From Cladorhizidae sp. MBARI D1340-BT2 (taxonomy: Eukaryota; Porifera; Demospongiae; Poecilosclerida; Cladorhizidae), in contig JAQNBH010000011.1 in the NCBI GenBank assembly GCA_028752905.1, positions 23,188,341 through 23,252,340 of the forward strand: DNA of 64,000 bases. Direction: 5' to 3'. Position 1 is the first letter of the stretch; each line of letters starts with the position of its first letter. The notes under the pieces were generated by a model that searched no databases, was not told the origin of the DNA, and saw nothing but the letters and a program-made list of their open reading frames with translations. The translations under genes and the position numbers were made by a program. Positions 41,962 to 50,728 of this stretch are shown here, in pieces.

Positions 41962-44493
41962 CTAAGAAATAGAAAAGTGGCCGAAGATGGATGAGCGCCT
42001 CTCTACTCTATCCACAAAGTCATTTGTCACTTGCTTGAGGCTCAGTTCCTTCACCAGCTCTTTATGCACTGTGCATGTCATGAAATGATTGAGGCGGTTG
42101 TTCGACATTGTTGTTTGAAGGTAAGACTTCACCCTACTCAGGCACTGAAGGCTCGTTCACAGCTTGCATTAGTTGCCGGCATAACCAGAACAACCTTGAC
42201 CAAAGACATGACCTCTGTTATGAGGGGCCAGAGTTCTTTTTGAGGAAATCAACGACATTTTGCAATGTATTACCACCACCTTTTTCTTGACTGAAACTGC
42301 GATAGGACTCTGCCATTATAGATAGCTGGATTCTTAAGGTATCAGGGTCAAACTCAGTGTAGAACTCACATAGTTCATCAACATTTTGTGAGACATCCTC
42401 CCCCAATGTTCCTTTTACTAGGACCTTCTCACAGGTTGCATATGTGGTGTAGTCCTTCTGATTAAAACGTTCTTCAATGCAGCTAGCTACAGTGTCCACA
42501 GCCTCAAAATAGATTTGGCGGTAAAAGTTCTCTACATTGGTATGGTGCTCATGTTGAGCATTACCCTCACTCTACCTTGATGGCATCTTATGGTGACGTG
42601 GAAGTGAAGGCTCTTTTAGTTCCAACTTCACAGCAGCTTGAGTTACTTTTGTCCAATGGAGGCTTGCATCCCTGTCTGATCGTATTCCTCGTAGGACAGT
42701 GACAGATAGCTTGGCATTCGCTTGAGCATCCACTGCACATAGCTCTGCCCTCTGAAGGCAAGTGCTGAGGTTATCTGAATGTGAAAGTACTACAATGGCA
42801 AGCTGAAGACCATAGAAGAAACTAAAAGTTAGCATTTTAGTCTCCACTCCAATTATTCTTGCCTTCATTTCAGAGTCTTTGACATGGTCTTGTGCCCAGT
42901 CCCATAGGATCATCAGAGTACCATAATTTTTCAGAATAGCACTCAGTGATGCTGCTCGGAGAGTCAACCTTGTTGGGCAGAGGATTTTCAGAGTTGGTGA
43001 GTCAATATTGTCTACATGGAGATCATGTTCCATTTGCCCAGAATTTCTGATTGCTTTCTGCAGAATACTGCCTCTCTTTTTGGACTCTTTTTTATTAAAG
43101 TAATTTCATAAGCACATCAAGCGTGTCTTTCAACAGGGAAATATTTTTTTATTGTATATATCCCCGACAGCAAGATTAAGCGAGTGGCAATAGCAGTGTG
43201 TTAGCAGACATTTTTCATTCAGTTTCTTGATTTGTGCAGCAACCCCATTTTTTGGTTCCTGTCATGGTCGAACATCCGTCATACATTGCCCATGGGCATC
43301 TTGAATTTTGAGAATCATGCGTAGCAGCACATCTCTTATGCAAGCAACAATTGTGTCTGCATTGGTCTGAGAAACTGACATCAGACCAATATATTCCTCA
43401 CTTACTGTCATCTCATTCACCCAACGTATGCAAATCACAAGTTGTTCAATGTTGCTCGCATCTGTACTCTCATCAGCCAAGATACTGTAACATCCAGATT
43501 CAGCTATGTCAGCTGCTATACCATGAAGCACTTTTAGAGCCATGATTGGTAAGATTTCATTCTGAGCATCTGGACTGATATGCTAGTCGTAAGACTTTTC
43601 AATCCATTTATGAAGCACTTTATCATCTTCAGCTCGCAGAAGGAGGAGTTGCATGAAATTTGACTCCTCCTCTTGCTTGCCCTTATGAAGGGCAATGCAC
43701 TGGCGGGCAAGATAGGATACACTTTGAATGATTTTCAGGAGGCAGTTCCTATTTTCCTCTTTCTGACTCTTAAGCTACTCCTTCAGCTGCTCATCAATAT
43801 GACAAGGTTGAGTTAACATAGCAACTGAATGCTTGTGACATAGCGAGCTTTCGTGCTTATGGAAACCTTGTTTTTACACAGAGCATTTTTCCAATTTCTG
43901 AACCCATCAGACAAGAAGGAGGTTTCAGACCTTGTATCCAGCTTAAAAGCAATCCCTTCAATGCTGTGCCACAAGTGTGGCAAATAATAGTGTCTGAAAT
44001 TGGAAGATAATGCAGCCATGAAAATTGCGAGTACCAGGCTGGTTGGAATGCTCGTTGATGACCCATCTTGCTTTTAGGGTATTTGATGTTGATTGGCTGG
44101 TAGGGAACTTGAGGAAGGGTATCCAGAGTCAGGGATATTCTACTGGCTTCTTGTTGCTGCTCCTGAGAGATATCAAAAGTACTTATAGCTTGAGTCAAAG
44201 TCTAATTTTGCAAAAACAACTACAACAACAGGGTCTGTCAATATATGATTGTTTAATAAGGATTCACTGACATCAGAGGCTGAGATGCCACATAAAAATT
44301 GAGAGGCTTAATGTTTTTATCATGTAATGGATTATGACAGACATACCTGTACAGATTCTTCTGGGTTTTCTTCAACCTGTACATTTTGGCTATCAAATCC
44401 TTGGGCTTGATCATCAGCCTTCTCCTCAGACTCACTTTGTCTCTTAGTTGGACTTTGACAAAAACTTAACAAGGAGGCTTGTCTTTTAGGCAT
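41962..44493 (-). pseudogene. hAT-like transposase (TTF zinc finger, DUF4371, hAT dimerisation), decayed
   Basis: A minus-strand transposase broken by stops and frameshifts. The start at 44493 (MPKRQASLLSF) matches the usual N-terminus of this family. In order: a TTF-type zinc finger at about 43960-44130 (AWYSQFSWLHYL, then CHTCG); the DUF4371 region at about 43260-43720 with a QNEILPIMALKVL-like stretch across a frame change; the first catalytic acidic motif SILADESTDAS near 43480; a shifted-frame second acidic motif (DGCSTMTG) near 43270; CxxH-type HCYCHSLNLA near 43200; and the C-terminal hAT dimerisation motif MSNNRLNHFMTCTVHKE near 42020-42110. The reading ends at TAG at 41962-41964. Proteins of this group are annotated in many animals as ZMYM1-like or 52-kDa-repressor-like. 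At least four breaks make this copy non-functional. A short intron probably separates exon 1 (44347-44493) from exon 2. Confidence 0.85.
44163..44346 (-). other. Probable 184-bp intron in the hAT-like transposase
   Basis: On the minus strand exon 1 ends ...GTACAG and is followed by GTATGT, a consensus donor. Reading on would hit a stop 4 codons later. The acceptor TCTCTCAG ends at 44163, and the reading continues in the same frame as GAGCAGCAACAAG into the zinc-finger exon. Both splice sites are consensus and the phase is preserved; splicing itself is inferred. Confidence 0.55.
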
Positions 44494-44624
44494 GATTCAC
44501 TCTGTAGCAGCACTAGCTAATTTCTCTGTTAGGGTTCACTCTTATATTGCTTAGTATTCCGAATAATGATTAACAGCACATTAGGTTTATAGCAGAACTC
44601 AACATAAGGCAGTGGAGAGCTTAC

Positions 44625-44631
44625 TTATATA
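44625..44631 (-). promoter_or_regulatory. Possible TATA box of the hAT-like transposase
   Basis: TATATAA on the minus strand, about 130 bp upstream of the transposase start at 44493. It lies inside an inverted repeat (CAGTGGAG at 44610-44617 and CTCCACTG at 44636-44643). Position and sequence are plausible; there is no direct evidence of use. Confidence 0.4.
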
Positions 44632-44751
44632 GGCACTCCACTGCTCTCATGGCAAAATCAAAATGAACCAATGAAATACATGAACTATATAAATGTCAAA
44701 ATGATCCTAACAGCTAAAATGATCCTCACACCTAAAGTGTTAGTTCCATGG

Positions 44752-45190
44752 TGTCGTGCCCCGACATCACTAGCCAGCTACCTCGTTAACACTTCATTCC
44801 TCACTGAGGAATGGTGTGAATGAACCGTGGAGAGAACTGTGAAAAGGACTTATTAGATACCAATTGATCTTTGACTTTATACATGGCATATCCAGGCCTA
44901 TGGCTCAGCCATACATTTACTTAGTCACTATACACACCATGATATCATAATAATGGAATTCACTTCAAAGGCTTGACCCAGAGTATTTAAACTCGGGTCT
45001 AGCCAGGTCACGCAGTTCAGTCTGTACCCAAAACTGTTGTCCGATGGAATTACAATAAATCTCTAAATTCCTCTGAGAACCTTCCAGGAGACTCCAGTTG
45101 AGACTGTACTCTGGTGGCAGCATTACCAGGGCTACCAGTTGCCTGTCTAGTAACCAGGAGCGAACCCCAGGTAGCTAAGAAACCCCACAC
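44752..45190 (+). repeat. Gmr1-like A, 5' LTR
   Basis: 439 bp, starting TGTCGTGCCCCGACA and ending CCCCACAC. U3 opens with a hairpin (TGTCG/CGACA, 5-nt loop). It contains a TATTTAAA box at 44984-44991, an AATAAA polyadenylation signal at 45054-45059, and a primer-site-like TGGTGGCAGC within U5 at 45112-45121. A short perfect inverted repeat, ATTCCTCA/TGAGGAAT, lies at 44796-44812. Confidence 0.95.
44984..44991 (+). promoter_or_regulatory. TATA-like box, Gmr1-like A 5' LTR
   Basis: TATTTAAA, 63 bp upstream of the AATAAA signal, the usual order for a compact LTR promoter and R region. The same box is present in the 3' LTR. Confidence 0.6.
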
Positions 45191-45191
45191 T

Positions 45192-45203
45192 TGGTGGCAG
45201 CGG
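45192..45203 (+). other. Primer-binding site, Gmr1-like A
   Basis: TGGTGGCAGCGG begins one base after the 5' LTR. TGG is the expected complement of a tRNA 3' CCA. The same 12-mer follows the 5' LTR of the second Gmr1-like element at 52327-52338. The tRNA was not identified. Confidence 0.8.
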
Positions 45204-45292
45204 TGACTCTACTGTTGGAGAAGAAACGCACCACGCCAGGACGCTACAACTGTCTAAGCCACCCTTTTCTTCCTACTTCTTTTCTCTGCACC

Positions 45293-48200
45293 ATGTCTCA
45301 CTCCGATGAGGAGGTCGAGCCGCGCAACCTCAGGAGCGCTAAGAGCAGGACTGACCGTCGCCAGTTCCCAGAAGACCAGGAGGAAGGGGAGAGGAGCACA
45401 AAACACTCTGCTACCTCTTCAGAGCCCACTAGAACGGTTCAAGATCCGTTGGAGGCACTCCACTCGTCCATGGCGCTGCTAATGAAATCGATGACCCTGG
45501 AGAGGGAAAGTCGTATCCTAGACGAAAAGTGGAGGAGACAAGAAGATGAGGACAGGAAAAAGATGGAGGAGGAGCGGCTGAAAGAAGACAAGACACTAAC
45601 CAAGCTTAAAGAGCTTCAGCTCCAGATGCAGGAGGAAGAGTGGTTGGACCGCAAGAGGGAGAAAGAGAAGAGGAGAGCAGCAGATGTCGTGGAGAGAGAG
45701 ATAGAGAAGAAGAAGACACGGACACTGGCAGCACTCCAACGATTCGACCAGCATGTTGACCCAGAGGCCTACCTCCAATCTTTCGAGATGTCAATGAAGG
45801 AGGGCATCATCCCAGAGGTTGAGTGGCCATCCATCCTTCGGAAGCAAGCAGTTGAGAAAATCACAGACATTTTAATGGAGATGGATCTCACTCTGAATTA
45901 TGCTAACATTCGGGAAGACCTACTGGAGAGGCTCGGATGCACAAAGGCAAAAGCCAGGCGACAGGCTTGGATGGCTAAGCTCGGCGAGAACCAGTCACCC
46001 AGGAGCTTCCTTGGACCTCTCCACAGGTATTTCAAGAAGCTTACCAGAGACATTACAACGCCAGAGCAAGCAGCAAGAGAGCTCTTCTTGGGAGCAGTTA
46101 ACCTCCACTATTCAGCTGAAGTTTGCCATTCACTGAGAGAGAAGGAGAACCGGTCGGTGGAGGGGATGCTGGCAGACTTAGATGCTCAGTGGGAGGCACG
46201 ATCTCTACCACGCCGGACATACATGACCAGAGACAGGATGCAGAAGCCATGGCAGAAGAGACAGCAGGACCAACCCACTCCAGCGGAGACAGGTGAGCCC
46301 TATAGCAAGGGTAACAGCGGGTTTGGTTCCCCCGGGCAAGCCTGGGGTGGCAAGAAGGGTAGCCAACCCAACCAGGACGCCCAATCTAATAATTCTAGAG
46401 GCAGAGCAATCACATGTTTTAACTGTGGGAAGCAGGGCCACATTAAGGCTGAGTGCCCTGAACCACTAGTGAAGCTAGCCAGACTCTCAGCAGCAGTTGT
46501 GGTAAATGACCCATTTATGTGGGAAGGTACAGTGAATGGTGTTGCCTGTCCCATAATCCTGGACTCTGGGTCCCAGATGACAGCGGTACCAGGACGGCTA
46601 GTAGCTCCCGCCCAGTATACAGGGGAATTCGTGGGCATTAGACTAGCAGATGAATCACTCACTAGGAGAAAAATGGCAAAGGTTGATGTTATGATTAATG
46701 GGCATAGCCAGGCAATGAGGGTTGTGGTTCTAGCTGAGGAGGCCAAAGAGACACTGTTGGGTCTTGACCACCCTCTTACTAGTTCATTGAGGCCAACCCT
46801 TGATGAACCTCCAGTGCCTATGCAGGCCATCACACGCCAACAGGCTAAAGATGATGCAGTTGAACTAGCAGCTGATCTGCTGGCAGATAACATTGACCAA
46901 TCCATGGTTAAATGCTGCCCAGCCTCACCCACAACTGCAGTGGAGGCGCAAGTTCACACTGCACAACCCTTAGACAGCACTAGCTCAGGACCACCTCTCA
47001 GTACCAGTCCTCCAGCAGTGGAAGAGTGTGGGTACGTAAACCCCACTGAAGGGCTGGACTCCTTTACCATTCCCCTAACCGGGGAAGGAGCAGTAACAGA
47101 GGGTAATGTTGAGGTGGATAGTCATGAGGATGGGGGGGGAGCTTCTACGGAAGTAGAAGTTGAGGAATTATGTTCCTTTGGAGCTGAGGGAGAGGGACCA
47201 GTATCTGACCACCCACTCCCATCTCTTACTCAGAGTGAGGAGGGGATTCAAGAGCTGGTCGCTCAGCAGATGGGGGATGGCAGACTGCTTGAGTCGAGGA
47301 AGAAAGGGGAAGAAGAGAGGGACGGATTCTGTTTTAATGGGGATGGTGTGTTGACTAACTCAAAGTTGTGGGATACAGGTACGACGACTATCAGGGTAGT
47401 GGTACCAACCTCTAGAGTCAGAGGTATACTTGACGTAGCCCATAGAGGTCTAGCAGGAGGGCACTTTGGGGTTAAGAGGATGCTGACAATCATTAATAGA
47501 CACTTTGTCTGGCCCAGTATGAGGAAAGCCATTGGTGCCTACTGTGCAGCTTGTGCAGAATGCCAGAGAGCTGGGAAGGCTGCCAGTAGATGGGCCCCAA
47601 TGGTAATCACCCCGACTATATCGGTACCATACCAACGCATGGCATTTGATTTGGTAGGCCCACTGCCCAGAACCAAGCAAGGCCATAGGTATGTCTTCAC
47701 AGCTATGTGCCTTGGCACAAGATACCCCTATGCCATACCTCTCAAACGAGTGGATGCTCAGTCAGTGGCTGAGGCCATGATGGAAGTTGTTTCCCACACC
47801 GGCATACCCCAAGAAATTCTCCATGATCAGGGCCAAGTTTTTGTTTGCAAACTCACCCAGACCCTATGTAAAATGCTCAATATCACTCAACTAAAAACCA
47901 CAGCTTATCACCCGCAAACAAACGGGATCCTGGAGAGGTGGCATGGCTGCCTCAAGGCCATGCTTAGGAAGCAGGAAGAGGGCCCTAGAGAATGGGACAG
48001 ACTCTTAAAATACTGCCTCCTAGCTTATAGGGCCACCCCTCATGCTGCGACCGGGTTCTCACCATATGAGCTGGTCAATGGCCGCCCGCTTAGGGGTCCT
48101 TTGGAAGCCCTTAAGGACGGGTGGGTGACTGGTGAGCTGACTTTCACTAATAGCATAGACTGGGTAGAGGAACTTAGGGAGACCCTGACCCAGCTGCATG

Positions 48201-50026
48201 AGACTGCCCGCGAACATGAAAAGAAGTTCAAACAGTCCACTAAGCTCTATTATGACAAAAGTACCTGTCAGAGGTCGTACGAGCCAGGGTCCATGGTATT
48301 GCTACATACTCCTTCCATCTCAGCAAGCCTAGAGTCAGTCTGGAAGGGCCCTTACGAGGTGTTGAAAGTGCTCTCACCCACCTTGTACAAACTCTCAGTG
48401 CCCAACAAGAGGTCACACACTCTCACCACACACATAAATCGTCTGAAGGAATGGCAGATACCCCAGGCCAACTTGTTCAATGTGGTAGTGGCACAGGAGA
48501 GCCCAGGTAGCGAGGACCCAGTGGGGAAGGTAGTTATGGGTGAAGCCCACCTGACAGAGGAGCAATCCAGTTCTCTTAGTCGTCTGCTCATGGACTTCAA
48601 AGATGTTGTTTCAACTGAGCTAGGCACTGCTAAGGGAACAGAACACGACATTAACACTGGCCAATCTGCACCAATCCACTCCTATCCTTATAGGGTTGCC
48701 CCAGGTTGGAGGGAGGAGCTAAGAAGCGAAATCCTTACCCTAGTCTCAGAAGGGACCTTAGTTCCGTCCAAAAGCCCGTGGTGTGCCCCAATGGTACCGG
48801 TGAGGAAAACGAGTGGAGTAATACGTCTATGTATAGACTTTCGCAGGCTCAACACAGCCACCCTTCCTGATCCATACCAAATGCCACGGGTGGATGACTT
48901 GCTTAGCAATGTAGCCGGGGCCCAATGGCTCTCTAAGTTAGACCTAAACAGAGGGTTTTACCAGGTACCCCTCACCAAACCCAGCCAGGCCAAGACATCA
49001 TTCTGCTCGCCTTGGGGCAAGTTTGAGTTCACTAGAATGCCCTTCGGGTTACGGAATGCCCCGGCCACCTTCCAGCGCTGTATGGATGAAGCGCTGGGCC
49101 ACCTGCATAACATCTCAAGCACATACATAGACGATGTTCTGATTTTTTCAGATAGCTGGGGTGATCATCTGTTGCACATTAGACAGGTATTGGTAGCTCT
49201 GAGAGATGCTGGCCTAACAGCCAAGCCCACAAAGTGCGTCTGGGGGGCACATTCCCTCACCTACTTAGGCCATCAGGTTGGTGTAGGGATGGTCTCAGTA
49301 CCTAATGCCAGGGTGCACGCCATTAAAGAATTCAGAAAGCCAGTTTTTAAAAAGGATCTTAGGGCGTTCCTGGGGACGGTGGGCTATTACAGACCGTTTA
49401 TCCCTGGGTTTGCTGGGAGGGCTAGCCCGCTGTTCACTTCCCTGAAAAAGGGCTCGCCTGACCGGCTGTGTTGGTCGAGTGAAATGTCTGATGCATTTAT
49501 GTACCTTACTACTGCCCTTTGCTCTGACAATGTTTTGTGGCTCCCTCGGGAGGAGGATGTGTTTCTCTTACAGACTGACGCTTCATACCAAGGAGTGGGT
49601 GCTGTTCTCTCTACCGTTCGAGATGGGGAGGAGCGTCCTATAGGCTACTTCAGCCGAAAACTCCTCCCTGCTGAGAGAAACTACTCCGCCACAGAGATTG
49701 AGTGCCTGGCAGTCGTCAGAGCCGTGGATCATTTTGCTATCCACTTGGTGGGACGTCACTTCGTTGTGGTTACCGACCATAGCGCCTTGACAGCTCTCAT
49801 GTCCTCCAGACGGCTGAATGGTAGGTTGATGCGCTGGGTGTTGGCGCTCCAGGCCTACTCCTTTACCGTTCAGCACCGAGCAGGAGTCCGCCATCAGAAT
49901 GCAGATGGCCTGTCCCGACAATCCTGGCAGGAAGACCAGCTTCTTCCGCCCTCTCCGGAGATGGAGCTCCACCTTAAGGAGGGGGGGGTGTCGTGCCCCG
50001 ACATCACTAGCCAGCTACCTCGTTAA
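45293..50026 (+). CDS. Gag-Pol polyprotein, Gmr1-like A (Gag-PR-INT-RT-RH), intact
   Basis: A single 1577-residue ORF. The ATG at 45293 (ACCATGT) is chosen because the open frame upstream has no other ATG and runs into the primer site. Gag: an E/K/R-rich coiled-coil-like stretch at about 65-150, a capsid-like region at about 147-302, and a CCHC knuckle (CFNCGKQGHIKAEC) at 375-388. Protease: LDSGS with Asp424. Integrase: HHCC zinc motif at about 717-757, catalytic Asp786, Asp845 and Glu881 (D-x35-E), and a GPY/F module around WKGPYEV near 1017. RT: Asp1217 in LSKLDLNRG and YIDD at 1278-1281. RNase H: Asp1429 in QTDASYQG, then a TEIECLAV motif, TDHSAL and NADGLSR. All catalytic residues are present and there is no internal stop or frameshift, so the product could be functional. 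INT lies before RT. The last 38 nt of the frame are in the 3' LTR. Gag and Pol are not separated by any frameshift, so their ratio must be set another way. Confidence 0.93.
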   Translation: MSHSDEEVEPRNLRSAKSRTDRRQFPEDQEEGERSTKHSATSSEPTRTVQDPLEALHSSMALLMKSMTLERESRILDEKWRRQEDEDRKKMEEERLKEDKTLTKLKELQLQMQEEEWLDRKREKEKRRAADVVEREIEKKKTRTLAALQRFDQHVDPEAYLQSFEMSMKEGIIPEVEWPSILRKQAVEKITDILMEMDLTLNYANIREDLLERLGCTKAKARRQAWMAKLGENQSPRSFLGPLHRYFKKLTRDITTPEQAARELFLGAVNLHYSAEVCHSLREKENRSVEGMLADLDAQWEARSLPRRTYMTRDRMQKPWQKRQQDQPTPAETGEPYSKGNSGFGSPGQAWGGKKGSQPNQDAQSNNSRGRAITCFNCGKQGHIKAECPEPLVKLARLSAAVVVNDPFMWEGTVNGVACPIILDSGSQMTAVPGRLVAPAQYTGEFVGIRLADESLTRRKMAKVDVMINGHSQAMRVVVLAEEAKETLLGLDHPLTSSLRPTLDEPPVPMQAITRQQAKDDAVELAADLLADNIDQSMVKCCPASPTTAVEAQVHTAQPLDSTSSGPPLSTSPPAVEECGYVNPTEGLDSFTIPLTGEGAVTEGNVEVDSHEDGGGASTEVEVEELCSFGAEGEGPVSDHPLPSLTQSEEGIQELVAQQMGDGRLLESRKKGEEERDGFCFNGDGVLTNSKLWDTGTTTIRVVVPTSRVRGILDVAHRGLAGGHFGVKRMLTIINRHFVWPSMRKAIGAYCAACAECQRAGKAASRWAPMVITPTISVPYQRMAFDLVGPLPRTKQGHRYVFTAMCLGTRYPYAIPLKRVDAQSVAEAMMEVVSHTGIPQEILHDQGQVFVCKLTQTLCKMLNITQLKTTAYHPQTNGILERWHGCLKAMLRKQEEGPREWDRLLKYCLLAYRATPHAATGFSPYELVNGRPLRGPLEALKDGWVTGELTFTNSIDWVEELRETLTQLHETAREHEKKFKQSTKLYYDKSTCQRSYEPGSMVLLHTPSISASLESVWKGPYEVLKVLSPTLYKLSVPNKRSHTLTTHINRLKEWQIPQANLFNVVVAQESPGSEDPVGKVVMGEAHLTEEQSSSLSRLLMDFKDVVSTELGTAKGTEHDINTGQSAPIHSYPYRVAPGWREELRSEILTLVSEGTLVPSKSPWCAPMVPVRKTSGVIRLCIDFRRLNTATLPDPYQMPRVDDLLSNVAGAQWLSKLDLNRGFYQVPLTKPSQAKTSFCSPWGKFEFTRMPFGLRNAPATFQRCMDEALGHLHNISSTYIDDVLIFSDSWGDHLLHIRQVLVALRDAGLTAKPTKCVWGAHSLTYLGHQVGVGMVSVPNARVHAIKEFRKPVFKKDLRAFLGTVGYYRPFIPGFAGRASPLFTSLKKGSPDRLCWSSEMSDAFMYLTTALCSDNVLWLPREEDVFLLQTDASYQGVGAVLSTVRDGEERPIGYFSRKLLPAERNYSATEIECLAVVRAVDHFAIHLVGRHFVVVTDHSALTALMSSRRLNGRLMRWVLALQAYSFTVQHRAGVRHQNADGLSRQSWQEDQLLPPSPEMELHLKEGGVSCPDITSQLPR
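49975..49988 (+). other. Polypurine tract, Gmr1-like A
   Basis: An all-purine run, AAGGAGGGGGGGGG, directly abuts the 3' LTR and would prime plus-strand synthesis. It lies inside the gag-pol frame, coding for part of LKEGGV near the C-terminus. Confidence 0.8.
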
Positions 50027-50427
50027 CACTTCATTCCTCACTGAGGAATGGTGTGAATGAACCGTGGAGAGAACTGTGAAAAGGACTTATTAGATACCAA
50101 TTGATCTTTGACTTTATACATGGCATATGCAGGCCTATGGCTCAGCCATACATTTACTTAGTCACTATACACACCATGATATCATAATAATGGAATTCAC
50201 TTCAAAGGCTTGACCCAGAGTATTTAAACTCGGGTCTAGCCAGGTCACGCAGTTCAGTCTGTACCCAAAACTGTTGTCCGATGGAATTACAATAAATCTC
50301 TAAATTCCTCTGAGAACCTTCCAGGAGACTCCAGTTGAGACTGTACTCTGGTGGCAGCATTACCAGGGCTACCAGTTGCCTGTCTAGTAACCAGGAGCGA
50401 ACCCCAGGTAGCTAAGAAACCCCACAC
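49989..50427 (+). repeat. Gmr1-like A, 3' LTR
   Basis: 439 bp, identical to the 5' LTR except for G at 50129. It contains the gag-pol stop codon at 50024-50026 and the same hairpin, TATA-like box, AATAAA and U5 TGGTGGCAGC (50349-50358). It is followed by ATGG, the target duplication. Confidence 0.95.
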
Positions 50428-50713
50428 ATGGTATGGTATGAAGCTTGTTTGGTGGTTGAGTTGTCAGGCTGTTATTCCTGACATACACTAACTGGTCACA
50501 TGTATTGAACCGATTAGGGAACAAAGTTGTTGTTTTTACCAATATTTTGGTGCTGTTCTATGGTGTTCTTCTATGTAGCATATTTCACACCAATTACAAA
50601 TATGAATGTGCTATAACTTGTTAGTCAACACCTTCAACAGCTTGCGAAAACTCCCTTAGAAAACTTGTTTGGGCCAAAAGTTGGGGGGGTTATGGCCCCC
50701 CCCAGCCCACCCA

Positions 50714-50728
50714 GAAATTACCCCCCTG
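50714..50728 (-). repeat. hAT-like element, right terminal inverted repeat
   Basis: GAAATTACCCCCCTG is the exact inverse complement of 41693-41707. Satellite resumes at 50729 with CAGCTGATGC. The subterminal region carries further G/C runs around GGCCAAAAGTTGGGGGGG, which also resembles the left subterminal AAGTTGGGGGGGCC. Confidence 0.9.

Larger units (their letters stand above)
44752..50427 (+). mobile_element. Complete Gmr1-like Ty3/gypsy LTR retrotransposon (Gmr1-like A)
   Basis: A full-length 5676-bp element: two 439-bp LTRs (44752-45190, 49989-50427), a primer site immediately after the 5' LTR, one long gag-pol ORF and a polypurine tract against the 3' LTR. It is flanked by ATGG at 44748-44751 and 50428-50431, a 4-bp target duplication. 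The LTRs differ at one base only (C at 44892, G at 50129), indicating a recent insertion. The pol order is protease, integrase, reverse transcriptase, RNase H. That order is copia-like, but the RT and integrase are of gypsy type, which is the hallmark of the Gmr1 group described from deuterostomes. It sits in the non-coding upstream part of the hAT-like element. Confidence 0.95.
41693..50728 (-). mobile_element. hAT-like DNA transposon, interrupted by a Gmr1-like LTR element
   Basis: The element interrupts one satellite unit and is bounded by perfect 15-bp terminal inverted repeats beginning CAGGGGGG. Its own sequence is 41693-44751 plus 50432-50728, about 3.36 kb once the inserted LTR element (44752-50427) and one ATGG copy are removed. 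It carries a decayed minus-strand transposase of the TTF-zinc-finger/DUF4371/hAT-dimerisation type, and CAGGG-type ends fit hAT. The flanks are CCCAGACGGCT on the left and CAGCTGATGC on the right. Removing the element and one CGGCT/CAGCT copy restores a standard satellite unit, pointing to a 5-bp target duplication with one mismatch rather than the 8 bp usual for hAT. The remaining flanks, 41708-41961 and 50432-50713, are non-coding and rich in G and C runs near the ends. Confidence 0.85.

Noticed and set aside
46300..46932. Antisense frame of 210 codons opposite Gmr1-like A gag-pol
   Set aside because: It is a shadow of a strongly supported coding frame, with no recognisable domain or promoter.
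41693..50728. Reading nest 1 as a host ZMYM1-like gene
   Set aside because: Terminal inverted repeats, a target duplication in satellite and the decayed single-copy layout show a transposon.
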